In this document: one piece after another, positions 7,131-18,212 of the stretch
How the letters are laid out: each line of letters starts with the position of its first letter
Numbering within the stretch: position 1 is the first letter of the stretch
From: Nocardioides marmoriginsengisoli
GTDB lineage: Bacteria > Actinomycetota > Actinomycetes > Propionibacteriales > Nocardioidaceae
NCBI RefSeq assembly: GCF_003725695.1
Contig: NZ_RJSE01000007.1
Location: 310,001 to 374,000 of the forward strand
Length of the DNA stretch: 64,000 nt
Reading direction: 5' to 3'
Program-made: the position numbers and the translations under genes
The notes under the pieces: model-generated
What the model saw: the letters and a program-made list of their open reading frames with translations, nothing else
What the model was told of the DNA's origin: nothing
Databases searched by the model: none

Positions 7131-9551
7131 GTGGAGCACAACCTTGCCCTGTACCGCCGCTACCGGCCGGAGTCGTTCGCCGAGGTGATCGGGCAGGATC
7201 ACGTGACCGAACCCTTGCGCGCCGCGCTGGCGAACAACCGGGTCAACCACGCCTACCTGTTCTCCGGGCCGCGCGGCTGCGGCAAGACCACCAGTGCCCG
7301 GATCCTGGCCCGGACCCTGAATTGCGAGAAGGCGCCGATCGCCGATCCCTGCGGCGAGTGCCAGTCCTGCCGGGATCTCGCCCGCGGCGGACCGGGCTCG
7401 CTCGACGTGATCGAGATCGACGCCGCCAGCCACGGTGGTGTGGACGACGCCCGCGACCTGCGCGAGCGGGCGTTCTTCGCGCCGGTGTCGAGCCGCTACA
7501 AGGTGTACATCATCGACGAGGCGCACATGGTGACGACGCAGGGCTTCAACGCCCTGCTCAAGCTCGTCGAGGAGCCGCCGGAGCACCTGAAGTTCATCTT
7601 CGCCACCACCGAGCCGGAGAAGGTCATCGCGACCATCCGCTCCCGGACCCACCACTACCCGTTCCGGCTGATCCCGCCGCGGGTGCTGTCGGACTACCTC
7701 GCCGAGATCTGCGCGAGCGAGAACGTGCCGATCGACCCGGCCGCACTGCCGCTGGTGGTCCGCGCTGGTGCAGGCTCGGCCCGCGACTCGATGTCGGTGC
7801 TCGACCAGCTGCTCGGCGGCGCCGGCCCCGCCGGCGTGACCTACGAGATCGCCACCAGCCTGCTCGGCTACACCCCGGACGCGCTGCTCGACGAGGTCGT
7901 CGACGCGTTCGCGGCCGGTGACGGCGGGACGGTCTTCTCGGTCGTCGACAAGGTGATCGAGACCGGGCAGGACCCGCGCCGGTTCACCGAGGACCTGCTC
8001 CGCCGCCTCCGCGACCTGGTGATCGTCGCCGCGGTGCCGGACGCCCCGGCCACCGGGTTGATCGACGCTCCCGCCGACCAGGCCGAGAGGCTGGTCGCCC
8101 AGGCGGCCCGGTTCGGCAAGGCCGACCTGGTCCGCGCCGCCGACTGCGTCGCGGCCGGGCTGACCGAGATGCGCGGGGCCACCACGCCCCGGCTGCTGCT
8201 CGAGCTGATCTGCGCCCGGGTGCTGCTGCCCGGTGCCGACCACTCCACCGACGGTCTCACCGCCCGCCTGGACCGGATGGAGCGGCGGATCGGCATGGGT
8301 GGGGTTGCGGGTGCTGCGGCCCCGGTTGCTCCTGCGGCGCCTGCCCCGGCTGCTCCTGCGGCGCCTGCCCCGGCTGCTCCTGTGGCGCCTGCCCCGGCTA
8401 CGCCTGCCCCGGCTACGCCTGCCCCGGCTACGCCTGCCCCGGCTACGCCTGCGGTGACCGCGCCTGCGGCACCGGGTGCGGCTGCGCCTTCCACGCCGGC
8501 TCCGGACGCGGCGCCGGTCGCGGCTGCCTCCGCCGCGCCTGCTCCGGCTGCGCCCCCTTCCGCTTCGGAAGCGGCGCCTGCTGCGCCTGAGCCTGCTGCG
8601 CCCGCCCGGGCCGCGGCGCCGGTCGCGTCCTCCGTGCCTGCTCCGGGCGCGCCCGGAGAAGCGCAGTCCGCGGCTCCCGCACCCGACGTTGCTGCTCCGG
8701 CAGTCGCACCCGGGGATCCGGCGGCACCGGCGTGGACCGAGGAGCCGGCAGCTGCGTCGGTCGCACCAGGACCCCCGGCCGCAGGGTCGGACGCGCCCGC
8801 GCCCCCGAGCGCCGCTCCGGCTGCCACCGCTGCACCTGCGGCCGCACCCGCACCGGCCGACGCGCCTCCGTCCGAACCCGCCCCCGCCTCCTCCGGCCTC
8901 TCGCTGGTCGACGCCCGACGGGTCTGGCCCGACGTCCTCGACAAGGTCAAGGAGATGCGCCGCTTCACCTGGATCCTGCTCAGCCAGAACGCGCAGGTGA
9001 TCGGCCTGGAGGGCCGCGTGCTCACGGTCGGGTTCAAGACCGTCGGCGCCAAGGACTCGTTCATCAGCGGCGGCAGCGAGGAGATCCTCCGCCAGGCCGG
9101 CATCGACGTGATCGGTGCCGACTGGAAGGTGGAGGCGATCGTCGACCCGTCGGCCGACCCCGGCGCCGGCGCGGCGCCGGTGGTGACCCGGCCCGCCACG
9201 GACAGCGCCCCCGAACCGGCCGTCCCGCCGACCCCTGAGTCGGCTACTGGGCCGACTTCTGGGTCGACTTCTGGGCCGACCCCCGCCCCGGGGGAGTCTG
9301 CGGGCAGCTCGGCCCCGCCGGCCTGGATCAGCGCCGAACCACCCGCGCCCCCGGCCCCCGAGACGATCGCTTCGGCGCGCAGCAACATCGCGCCGACCCG
9401 CACCGGTGAGGCGCCCGGCCGGTTGCCGGACACCCGGGACGCGGAGGCGGACCGGAACGACCCCGACATCGAGGAGAGCGGTATCGACGGTGCCGAGCTG
9501 CTGGCTCGCGAGCTCGGCGCCACCGTGATCGACGAGATCCCCCATGACTGA
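7131..9551 (+). CDS. dnaX: DNA polymerase III subunits gamma/tau
   Basis: Clamp-loader ATPase, 806 residues. The AAA+ core (residues 1-350) has Walker A GPRGCGKTTSAR, zinc ligands CGECQSC, Walker B VYIIDEAH and sensor ATTEPEKV. A very long Ala/Pro-rich linker follows (about residues 390-590), with short tandem repeats such as PAPAT. A folded C-terminal segment comes next (SLVDARRVWPDVLDKVKEM), which binds the polymerase in tau-type proteins. GTG 7131 gives the canonical NLALYRRYRPESF start. Upstream lies a -10 box but no Shine-Dalgarno. ybaB and recR follow in the conserved order. Confidence 0.96.
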   Translation: MEHNLALYRRYRPESFAEVIGQDHVTEPLRAALANNRVNHAYLFSGPRGCGKTTSARILARTLNCEKAPIADPCGECQSCRDLARGGPGSLDVIEIDAASHGGVDDARDLRERAFFAPVSSRYKVYIIDEAHMVTTQGFNALLKLVEEPPEHLKFIFATTEPEKVIATIRSRTHHYPFRLIPPRVLSDYLAEICASENVPIDPAALPLVVRAGAGSARDSMSVLDQLLGGAGPAGVTYEIATSLLGYTPDALLDEVVDAFAAGDGGTVFSVVDKVIETGQDPRRFTEDLLRRLRDLVIVAAVPDAPATGLIDAPADQAERLVAQAARFGKADLVRAADCVAAGLTEMRGATTPRLLLELICARVLLPGADHSTDGLTARLDRMERRIGMGGVAGAAAPVAPAAPAPAAPAAPAPAAPVAPAPATPAPATPAPATPAPATPAVTAPAAPGAAAPSTPAPDAAPVAAASAAPAPAAPPSASEAAPAAPEPAAPARAAAPVASSVPAPGAPGEAQSAAPAPDVAAPAVAPGDPAAPAWTEEPAAASVAPGPPAAGSDAPAPPSAAPAATAAPAAAPAPADAPPSEPAPASSGLSLVDARRVWPDVLDKVKEMRRFTWILLSQNAQVIGLEGRVLTVGFKTVGAKDSFISGGSEEILRQAGIDVIGADWKVEAIVDPSADPGAGAAPVVTRPATDSAPEPAVPPTPESATGPTSGSTSGPTPAPGESAGSSAPPAWISAEPPAPPAPETIASARSNIAPTRTGEAPGRLPDTRDAEADRNDPDIEESGIDGAELLARELGATVIDEIPHD
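8325..8455 (+). repeat. Short tandem repeats inside dnaX linker
   Basis: Tandem units built from GCGCCTGCCCCGGCT, then four units of about 15 bases containing GGCTACGCCTGCCCC, encode the PAAPAP and PAPAT runs of the tau linker. They are in frame and add length without disrupting the gene, but such tracts are prone to slippage. Confidence 0.7.
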
Positions 9552-9560
9552 GGAGTGCCG

Positions 9561-9935
9561 ATGACCGAGCAGAACCCGTTCGGCGGGGGAGCCCTCGACC
9601 TGGGCGCCATGCTGGAGCAGGCCCAGCAGCTGCAGTCCCAGATGATGGCGGCCCAGGAGGAGCTCGCGCGCACCCTCGTCGAGGGCACGGCGGGCGGCGT
9701 CACCGCCACCGTCACGGGTGTCGGCGACCTGACCGCGGTCGCGATCGCCCCCGGTGCGTTCGACGGCTCCGACCCGGAGTCGCTGGCGGACCTCGGCGAC
9801 CTGGTGGTCGCGGCGTACCGGGACGCCAAGGCCAAGGCGGACACCGCCGCAGCCGCTGCGCTCGGCCCGCTCGCGGGTGCCCTGGGCGGCACCGAACCCC
9901 CGGCCCCGCTCGGCTTCCGGCCGGCAGGTGGCTGA
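9561..9935 (+). CDS. ybaB: Nucleoid-associated protein, YbaB/EbfC family
   Basis: Small DNA-binding protein of 124 residues, the usual partner of recR. The helix MLEQAQQLQSQMMAAQEELA is followed by the strand-rich core GGVTATVTGVGDLTAVAIAP. ATG 9561 has TGAGGAG six bases upstream; the GTG two codons earlier would remove that spacing. It lies nine bases after dnaX and just before recR, so all three are probably one transcript. Family members form dimers that bind DNA with little sequence preference. Confidence 0.9.
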   Translation: MTEQNPFGGGALDLGAMLEQAQQLQSQMMAAQEELARTLVEGTAGGVTATVTGVGDLTAVAIAPGAFDGSDPESLADLGDLVVAAYRDAKAKADTAAAAALGPLAGALGGTEPPAPLGFRPAGG

Positions 9936-9938
9936 CTC

Positions 9939-10538
9939 TTGTACGAAGGTGTCATCCAGGACTTGATCGACGAGCTCGGGCGGTTGCCCGGGGTCGGTCC
10001 GAAGGGTGCGCAGCGGATCGCGTTCCACCTGCTCGCCGCCGACCCGGCCGACGTACGCCGCCTGGCCGACGTCCTGATCGAGGTCAAGGCGAAGGCACGG
10101 TTCTGCGTGGTCTGCGGCAACGTCTCCGAGGAGGAGACCTGCCGGATCTGCGCCGACCCCCGCCGCGACCCGGCGCTGATCTGCGTCGTCGAGGAGTCCA
10201 AGGACGTCGTCGCGATCGAGCGGACCCGTGAGTTCCGCGGCCGCTACCACGTCCTCGGCGGGGCGATCTCGCCGCTGGAGGGCATCGGGCCGGAGCAGCT
10301 GCGGATCCGCGAGCTGATCGCCCGGCTCAACGACGACACCGTCACCGAGATCATCCTGGCGACCGATCCGAACATCGAGGGCGACGCCACGGCGGCCTAC
10401 TTGACCCGGATGTTGCGCCCGATGGGCTTGCAGGTGACGCGTTTGGCGAGTGGACTACCGGTGGGTGGTGACCTCGAGTACGCCGACGAGGTCACCTTGG
10501 GCAGGGCTTTCGCCGGGAGGCGCAATGCTGGTGATTGA
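9939..10538 (+). CDS. recR: Recombination mediator RecR
   Basis: A 199-residue protein of RecFOR-pathway gap repair. An N-terminal helix-hairpin-helix ([20 protein letters not shown]) is followed by a zinc finger with CVVCG and TCRIC. The Toprim domain contains [14 protein letters not shown], and the C-terminus reads [17 protein letters not shown]. It appears to start at TTG 9939, three bases after the ybaB stop, since the family N-terminus ([12 protein letters not shown]) begins directly there. AGGTGG upstream is only a weak ribosome site, so translational coupling to ybaB is likely. Confidence 0.95.
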   Translation: MYEGVIQDLIDELGRLPGVGPKGAQRIAFHLLAADPADVRRLADVLIEVKAKARFCVVCGNVSEEETCRICADPRRDPALICVVEESKDVVAIERTREFRGRYHVLGGAISPLEGIGPEQLRIRELIARLNDDTVTEIILATDPNIEGDATAAYLTRMLRPMGLQVTRLASGLPVGGDLEYADEVTLGRAFAGRRNAGD

Positions 10539-10571
10539 GGCAGTGCTGGTGAGCGACGAGGGTGGGATGTC

Positions 10572-11141
10572 ATGAGTGAGGGCGAGTTCGAGGACTTCGG
10601 CCAGCAGATCGCCGACGCGGCCGAGGCATTCCTGCTCGGGTTGCAGGCGATCTCCCGCGAGGAGGAGCCCGGGTCCGCGGTTCCACTGCTGCTGCTCGAG
10701 GTGAGCCAGCTGCTGCTCGCCGGAGCGCGGCTCGGCGCCCAGCAGGACTTCCAGCCCGAGACCGAGTACCAGCCCGACGTCGGCCCGGACGCGGACCTGG
10801 ACGCGATGCGGTTGCGGCTCGCCGACAAGCTCGGCGACGCCGACACCTACAGCCACAACTTCGAGCCGTACGACCCGGAGACGTTCACCTCGAACCTCTC
10901 CGACGACCTGACCCTGATCGCCACCGACATCGCCAACGGGCTGCGGCACTTCCGCGCCGGCAACGTGGAGGAGGCGCTCTGGTGGTGGCAGTACTCCTAC
11001 CTCGCCTCCTGGGGCTCCCAGGCCTGCGGGGTCGTCGCGGCGCTGCACTCGGTAGTGGCGCACGACCGCCTCGACCTCGACGTGGACGAGACCGACCAGC
11101 TCGAGGCCGCCGACGCCGTCCTCGACGGAGAGCTCCTCTAG
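10572..11141 (+). CDS. DUF5063-family protein
   Basis: A 189-residue acidic, soluble protein of unknown function, with the helical segments typical of the family and a conserved WWWQYSYLASWGSQA stretch near residue 140. It follows recR by 33 bases on the same strand, with a GA-rich GAGGGTGGGAT before ATG 10572. Many actinobacterial genomes keep it beside recR, which hints at a link with replication or repair, but no activity is known to me. It converges on the LuxR-type gene with only nine bases between stops and no visible terminator. Confidence 0.8.
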   Translation: MSEGEFEDFGQQIADAAEAFLLGLQAISREEEPGSAVPLLLLEVSQLLLAGARLGAQQDFQPETEYQPDVGPDADLDAMRLRLADKLGDADTYSHNFEPYDPETFTSNLSDDLTLIATDIANGLRHFRAGNVEEALWWWQYSYLASWGSQACGVVAALHSVVAHDRLDLDVDETDQLEAADAVLDGELL

Positions 11142-11150
11142 CCCGTCGAG

Positions 11151-13451
11151 TCAGGCCCTCGGGTCGGCTGCGCCGGTACGCCGGACGAACCAGGACGCGA
11201 TCCCGGCCCGCGAGCTGAGGTCGAGTTTGCGCAGGATGTTCTGGACGTGGCCCTGGACGGTCCGGTCGGAGAGGAACAGCTCGGTCGCGATCGCGCGGTT
11301 GGTCAGGCCGTCGGCGACCAGGGCGGCGATCTCGACCTCGCGCTTGGTCAGCGGCGCCAGGTTCGCGACGCCCGCTGCCGACGCGCCCGGTGCGACCGGC
11401 TCGATGCCCTCCAGGGCGACGCGCACCGCGTCGGCCAGCCCCAGCTCCTGCCCGCGGGCGTACTGCTCGGGCAGCTCGACCGGGCCGGCAGTCCGGTGCG
11501 GGACGACGTCGTCAGCCGCACCCACGAACGGAGCCCGGTCGGCCGGGACGCCGAGTCGCCGCCACACGGCGGCGGCAGCCCCGAGCAGGGTCACCGCGTG
11601 CTCGTCGCGCCCCTCCTTCGCAGCCAGCCAGGAGAGCCCTTCGAGGCGGAGCCCGATGCCGACCTGGTCACGCAGGCTCCAGGACAGCTCCAGCGCCTGC
11701 TTGCTGGTCGTCCGTCCCAGCTCCAGGTCGCCGTCCAGGATCGCCTTCAGCGAGCGCGCCCAGAGTGCGTGCGAGCGGACGTAGGACTCGCCGGTCCGTT
11801 CGCAGAGGGCCAGCAGCTCGTCGGACATCGCGGTCGCGCGGTCGACCTCGCCGACGAAGCCGAGGCTCAGCGCGCAGGAGTGCAACGAACGCAGCAGACC
11901 GAACCGGTCGTCGGTACGGCGGAACGCCGCCACGCTCTCCAGCTCGAGCTCGAGTCCGCCCCGGAAGTCCCGGCGGTAGATCCGGACCAGCCCGCCGGCG
12001 TACTGGAAGGAGCCGCGAAGCACGTCGTTGTCGAGCGCCTGCACCAGCGGCTCCGCCTCGTCGAGCAGGGCCGAGGCGGCCGGCAGATCGAGCTGCATGG
12101 CGGCCATGAACGCGCACATCACCAGCAGCTCCGCCCGGTCCTGGTCCGCGCCGCCGGGATGGGCGAGCATCCGCCCGGCCCACATCCGGGCCTCGCTGAG
12201 CTGCCCGGTGGCCACCCAGTAGGTCTGCAACCGGCAGCAGATCCGCTGCCCGGTGGCTGCCGACGCCGGGGTCTGGTCGGAGAGGTCCAGCGCGGCCCGC
12301 AGGTTGGCGTGCTCGGCGTCGAGGCGCTCCAGCCAGGAGGCCTGGTCGGGCCCGGCCCAGGACTCCCAGGCCTCGTCGACGAGCCCGGCGGCCCAGTCGC
12401 GGTGCCGCTCCCGCCAGTACTGCGACCCCTCGGCCTCGCCGAGCCGGCGCAGACCGTAGTCGCGGAGCGTCTCCAGCATCCGGAACCTGGACGAGGCCGC
12501 GGTGAGCCGCGTGACGACCGCCTTGTCGACCAGGGTCGAGAGCACGTCGAGGACCCGGGCCCGGTCCACGCCGTCGCCGGAGCAGGCGACCTCGGCTGCC
12601 TCGAGGTCGAACCCGCCGGCGAAGACCGAGAGTCGGGCCCAGAGCAGCTGTTCCTCCTCGCTGCACAGGGCGTAGGTCCAGTCGACCGAGGCCTCCAGCG
12701 ACTGGTGCCGGCCCGGGGCGTCGCGGAAGCCGTGGGCCAGCACGCCGAACCGGTCGTGGAGCCGGATCGCCAGGGCCTCGGGCGAGAGGGTGCGGACCCG
12801 GGTGGCGGCCAGCTCCAGCGCGAGCGGCAGCCCGTCGAGGGCGACCACCACCTCGGACACGGCGGCGGTGTTGGCCTCGGTGAGGGCGAAGCCGGGCAGG
12901 GCGTTCCGGGCCCGGTCGACGAACAGGCGGACCGCATCGACCTGGCCGACCGTGGTCGGGTCGAGCGCGCCGAGGTCGCCGGGGACCGCCATCGGCGAGA
13001 TCTGGAGGACGACCTCGGCAGCGATCCCGAGCGGCATCCGGCAGGTGGCCAGCACCTGGATCTGCGGGCAGCGCTCGACCACCGCGGACACCAGGTCGGC
13101 CACCTCGGTCAGCAGGTGCTCGCAGTTGTCCAGGACCAGCAGCCCCGGCCGCTCGGCGAGGTAGTCGGTCAGGTAGCTGTTGGTCCACGGTCCCGGTGGG
13201 GCCTGCAGCCCGAGCTCGGTGGCCACGACGTTGCCCAGCAGCGACGGCTCGGCCAGGTCTGCCAGCTCCACGAACCAGACTTCGCGGTCGTCAGCCTGCA
13301 GGTGGGCGACGAGCTGCTCGGCGATCCGGGTCTTGCCGACCCCGCCGACCCCGGTCAGCGTCACGGCCCGCGACGCGCTGAGCAGCTGCCGGGTGGTCGC
13401 AAGCTCTTCGCGGCGCCCGACGAACGTCGCGAAGGCGGTCGAGGTGCCCAC
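11151..13451 (-). CDS. Large ATP-binding LuxR-family transcriptional regulator
   Basis: A 766-residue regulator of the ATPase-TPR-HTH type. The N-terminus is an NB-ARC/AAA-like domain: FVGRREEL, Walker A LTGVGGVGKTRIAEQL and Walker B GLLVLDNCEHLL. The middle (about 350-680) is helical and TPR-like. The C-terminus is a LuxR/GerE helix-turn-helix: LTKREVEIAALVADGLTNRA then SDRTVQGHVQNILRKL. Such proteins sense an unknown signal and activate nearby or global genes. The GTG start at 13451 has a -10 box six bases upstream and no Shine-Dalgarno. No target gene is obvious; ppnP lies upstream on the same strand. Confidence 0.88.
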   Translation of the reverse strand: MGTSTAFATFVGRREELATTRQLLSASRAVTLTGVGGVGKTRIAEQLVAHLQADDREVWFVELADLAEPSLLGNVVATELGLQAPPGPWTNSYLTDYLAERPGLLVLDNCEHLLTEVADLVSAVVERCPQIQVLATCRMPLGIAAEVVLQISPMAVPGDLGALDPTTVGQVDAVRLFVDRARNALPGFALTEANTAAVSEVVVALDGLPLALELAATRVRTLSPEALAIRLHDRFGVLAHGFRDAPGRHQSLEASVDWTYALCSEEEQLLWARLSVFAGGFDLEAAEVACSGDGVDRARVLDVLSTLVDKAVVTRLTAASSRFRMLETLRDYGLRRLGEAEGSQYWRERHRDWAAGLVDEAWESWAGPDQASWLERLDAEHANLRAALDLSDQTPASAATGQRICCRLQTYWVATGQLSEARMWAGRMLAHPGGADQDRAELLVMCAFMAAMQLDLPAASALLDEAEPLVQALDNDVLRGSFQYAGGLVRIYRRDFRGGLELELESVAAFRRTDDRFGLLRSLHSCALSLGFVGEVDRATAMSDELLALCERTGESYVRSHALWARSLKAILDGDLELGRTTSKQALELSWSLRDQVGIGLRLEGLSWLAAKEGRDEHAVTLLGAAAAVWRRLGVPADRAPFVGAADDVVPHRTAGPVELPEQYARGQELGLADAVRVALEGIEPVAPGASAAGVANLAPLTKREVEIAALVADGLTNRAIATELFLSDRTVQGHVQNILRKLDLSSRAGIASWFVRRTGAADPRA

Positions 13452-13457
13452 GGGCCC

Positions 13458-13463
13458 AGCCTA
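13458..13463 (-). promoter_or_regulatory. -10 box of leaderless LuxR-type gene promoter
   Basis: TAGGCT on the minus strand ends six bases before GTG 13451. A perfect 7-base inverted repeat (CGCGCCC, 13474-13490) lies where the -35 box would be and may be an operator. Confidence 0.5.
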
Positions 13464-13607
13464 GGCACCGAACCGCGCCCGGCGGGCGCGAAACGGGCAG
13501 GTCGGCGCAGGCGCGGAACCCCGGAACCGGTCAGCCGCGGGCCAGGGTCAGGTGCACCACCCGACCCGGCAGACCCTGCGGCGGTGCGAGTCCGGCCGCG
13601 ACGGCCC

Positions 13608-13922
13608 TCAGCTCGCGTAGCTGCAGACGTAGTCGAGCTGCTCGGCGACCTCGATGTCGAACGACGAGTCGCCCGGGACGTCGAAGGACGACCCGGCGGC
13701 GTACTCGGTCCAGTCGGACGCGCCGGCCAGCCGCACCCGACAGCTCCCGGCGACGATCTCCATCGTCTCGGCGACGCCGGTGGTGAAGGTCAGCGTCGCC
13801 GGCAGGATCACTCCGACCGACTTCCTCGTCCCGTCGGCGAGCAGCACGGTGTGACTCACGCACTTTCCGTCGAAGTAGACGTTCGACTGCGCCAGGACGG
13901 TGACGTTCTCGAGCTGGGTCAT
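13608..13922 (-). CDS. ppnP: Pyrimidine/purine nucleoside phosphorylase (PpnP, DUF1255)
   Basis: A 104-residue cupin-fold protein matching the PpnP/YaiE family in length and motifs: [29 protein letters not shown], here split as [13 protein letters not shown] and [12 protein letters not shown], then the FDVP and YVCSY C-terminal region. The E. coli homologue phosphorolyses nucleosides to free base and ribose-1-phosphate. It is a single-gene unit, transcribed leftward and divergently from lysC. Its ATG has a -10 box six bases upstream. Confidence 0.88.
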   Translation of the reverse strand: MTQLENVTVLAQSNVYFDGKCVSHTVLLADGTRKSVGVILPATLTFTTGVAETMEIVAGSCRVRLAGASDWTEYAAGSSFDVPGDSSFDIEVAEQLDYVCSYAS

Positions 13923-13928
13923 GCGCCA

Positions 13929-13934
13929 AGCCTA
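13929..13934 (-). promoter_or_regulatory. -10 box of leaderless ppnP promoter
   Basis: TAGGCT on the minus strand, six bases before ATG 13922. Confidence 0.55.
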
Positions 13935-13983
13935 AGAAGGACCACCCTTCGGCACGTGTTCGGGGTCGGCTGCGTCCGCTCGG

Positions 13984-13989
13984 TAGAAT
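13984..13989 (+). promoter_or_regulatory. Candidate -10 box of lysC-asd promoter
   Basis: TAGAAT lies 76 bases before the lysC start, giving a leadered transcript. No clear -35 hexamer is visible. Confidence 0.4.
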
Positions 13990-14065
13990 CTCCTTGGCCA
14001 AAGGCCGTCCTCGCCCGCGAGAATCGTGGTCAGGAATCCGGAACGAATCGCCAAGGAGAGCAGTC

Positions 14066-16401
<2,336 letters not shown>

Positions 16402-16407
16402 CGCGGG

Positions 16408-17898
16408 CTACTCCGGCGAGGGCTGTTCCTCGACGAAGCGGACCGTCACCCACCACGACAGCAGGAACGCCGCCGCGGTGAGCACCGGGATGATCGCGAC
16501 CATCCGTGCTTCGTTGAGGTCGTCCAGGAAGAACAGCATCGCCGCCATCGCGACCAGGCCGACCCCGAGGAACGCGGTGCTGAACGGGTCGGCGACCTTG
16601 AACGCCTTGAGCAGGTTGGCACCGATCAGGACCTCGATGGCGAGGATGGCGACCAGGGCCAGCAGGCCGATGCCGCCACCGCAGCTGTCGTTGTCGCGCA
16701 CGGCCTCGCAGCCGACGCTGGCGCCCTTCGCCAGCAGGACGCAGACCAGGCCGGAGATGAGGCCGGTGAGCAGGGCGGCGTAGGCGGGCTTGATCCGCGG
16801 CATCTTGGCGGCCAGGGCGTCCGCCGGCTGCTTGCGCTGACGGCTGGAACGCTTCTCGGCCTTGAGCGCGGCCTTCTCGGCCTTGGTCTGCTTGGCCTGC
16901 TCACGACGCGCGTGCACCTGGTCGCGGTGCGACTCGGGGACCGTCGCCGCGTCGGTCGCGCGCCGCCGCCGGGACTTGGTCGGCGTGGCGAGAGCGATCG
17001 TCGGCTCGTCGGCGGCGTCCCGCGCCGCGGCGGCCGCCGCCATCGTCGCGATCGGGCCCTCGACCTCGTCAGCCTGCTCAGCAGCCTGCTCTGGCGCCTC
17101 TTCTGGGGCCTGCTCCGGAGCCTGGGCGCGCTCGGGTGCCCGCGGGGCCCTGGGGGCTGCTGCCGGGGGCGCCAGCGGCTCCTCAGCAGCGACCTCCGAC
17201 AGGGTGTCGTTGGACGCTTCGACGGTCTCGGTGGCCGCGACGTCAGCCACGGGAGCGTTCAGGTCGGCGTCGGCCTCACCTGCGTCCGGGGCAGGTACGT
17301 CGGCCCCCGGTGCGTCGGCTGCGGGCTCCTCGGCTGCGGGAGCGGGTGCCGCAGTCTCGGCGGCGGCGGCCTCGACCACAGCGTCGGCCTCGCGTGCCTC
17401 GGGAGCAGGTGCCTCGGCGACCGGTGCCTCGGGCGCCTCCGCCACGGGCGCCGGCGACTCGGGCGCCTCCGCCACGGGAGGCGCTGGCGCTTCGGGCTCC
17501 TCCACGACCGGCGGCAGCACGGGCCGCGGCGGCGCGACCGCGCGTACCGGAGCAGCGGGGGCGGATCCGGCAGGGCGAGCAGCGGGACGAGCAGCAGGAC
17601 GGGCAGCAGGACGGGCAGCAGCGCCACCGGCGCGAGTCGGAGCAGCAGGAGCCGCCGGCCGTACGGGAGCCCGCGCCGGGGCGGGAGCGGGAGGCGCCTC
17701 CGCGACCTCGGGCTCGACCACCGCCTCGACCACCGGCTCCTCCGGAGCGGCGGGGGCCTCCTCGACCACCGTGTCAGTCTCGGTCACGGCCGCCGGCGCG
17801 GGGGTGTTCTTGCTCCGGCGCTTCCGGCCGAATCCGAGGCTGAGGCTGGGCAACTCCAGGTTCGGTTCGTTGCCGCTCGTGTCCGGTTCAGTGGGCAT
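16408..17898 (-). CDS. Pro/Ala/Glu-rich protein with C-terminal membrane domain
   Basis: A 496-residue protein of unknown function. Residues 1-40 carry a basic patch (GFGRKRRSKN). Residues 40-300 are a low-complexity Ala/Pro/Glu region with short repeats (ARPAARPAARPA, VAEAPE). A charged Lys/Arg segment follows (QTKAEKAALKAEKRSSRQRK). The C-terminus has four membrane segments, for example AALLTGLISGLVCVLLA and MLFFLDDL between helices, with two Cys in the first loop (GCEAV and DSCGG). The layout suggests a cytoplasmic disordered tail anchored to the membrane. The ATG has a CAGAAT -10-like box six bases upstream. Confidence 0.75.
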   Translation of the reverse strand: MPTEPDTSGNEPNLELPSLSLGFGRKRRSKNTPAPAAVTETDTVVEEAPAAPEEPVVEAVVEPEVAEAPPAPAPARAPVRPAAPAAPTRAGGAAARPAARPAARPAARPAGSAPAAPVRAVAPPRPVLPPVVEEPEAPAPPVAEAPESPAPVAEAPEAPVAEAPAPEAREADAVVEAAAAETAAPAPAAEEPAADAPGADVPAPDAGEADADLNAPVADVAATETVEASNDTLSEVAAEEPLAPPAAAPRAPRAPERAQAPEQAPEEAPEQAAEQADEVEGPIATMAAAAAARDAADEPTIALATPTKSRRRRATDAATVPESHRDQVHARREQAKQTKAEKAALKAEKRSSRQRKQPADALAAKMPRIKPAYAALLTGLISGLVCVLLAKGASVGCEAVRDNDSCGGGIGLLALVAILAIEVLIGANLLKAFKVADPFSTAFLGVGLVAMAAMLFFLDDLNEARMVAIIPVLTAAAFLLSWWVTVRFVEEQPSPE

Positions 17899-17904
17899 GT
17901 CCGG

Positions 17905-17910
17905 ATTCTG
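17905..17910 (-). promoter_or_regulatory. -10-like box of leaderless promoter
   Basis: CAGAAT on the minus strand, six bases before ATG 17898; it deviates from TANNNT at the first base. Confidence 0.4.
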
Positions 17911-18021
17911 CCACTAGTGGTCTCCGAAGCGCGGCAGCCAGGTGGGTTTGAGAGCGGAGAGCGGTCGACGACCGTACGAAGTCGTCGGCCGCGACCGCAG
18001 CAATCGGCCCGGCTCGGCCCG

Positions 18022-18060
18022 GAAAAGAATCAGCCCGGACCCACTTCCGTGAGTCCGGGC
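18022..18060 (-). terminator. Rho-independent terminator of tRNA-Pro
   Basis: Arms GCCCGGAC (18033-18040) and GTCCGGGC (18053-18060), extended by CAC/GTG, form a strong hairpin. On the minus strand it is followed by GATTCTTTTCC, a short T-run. Confidence 0.75.
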
Positions 18061-18088
18061 GATTCCGATGTCCTGCGACATCTCACTG

Positions 18089-18162
18089 TCGGGCTGACAG
18101 GATTTGAACCTGCGGCCTCGTCGTCCCGAACGACGCGCGCTACCAAACTGCGCCACAGCCCG
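18089..18162 (-). tRNA. tRNA-Pro (anticodon CGG)
   Basis: On the minus strand the acceptor arm CGGGCTG pairs with CAGCCCG. The anticodon arm is CGTCG-TTCGGGA-CGACG with anticodon CGG, and the T arm is GCAGG-TTCAAAT-CCTGT. CCA is not encoded. A terminator follows 28 bases downstream. Confidence 0.95.
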
Positions 18163-18212
18163 CTGCAGCCTGGGCGAGTCTAGCCAAAGGTTGTCGGCAG
18201 GATGAAATCGGG

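Noticed and set aside
7125-10250. Very long open frame on the minus strand opposite dnaX-recR
   Set aside because: It is the antisense shadow of the GC-biased dnaX and recR codons; it has no family motif, and its sequence is Arg/Gly-rich low complexity.
13531-13607. Short in-frame tail opposite and beyond ppnP reading [20 protein letters not shown]
   Set aside because: It looks protein-like but has no start, ribosome site or homologous context; judged to be chance in GC-rich DNA.
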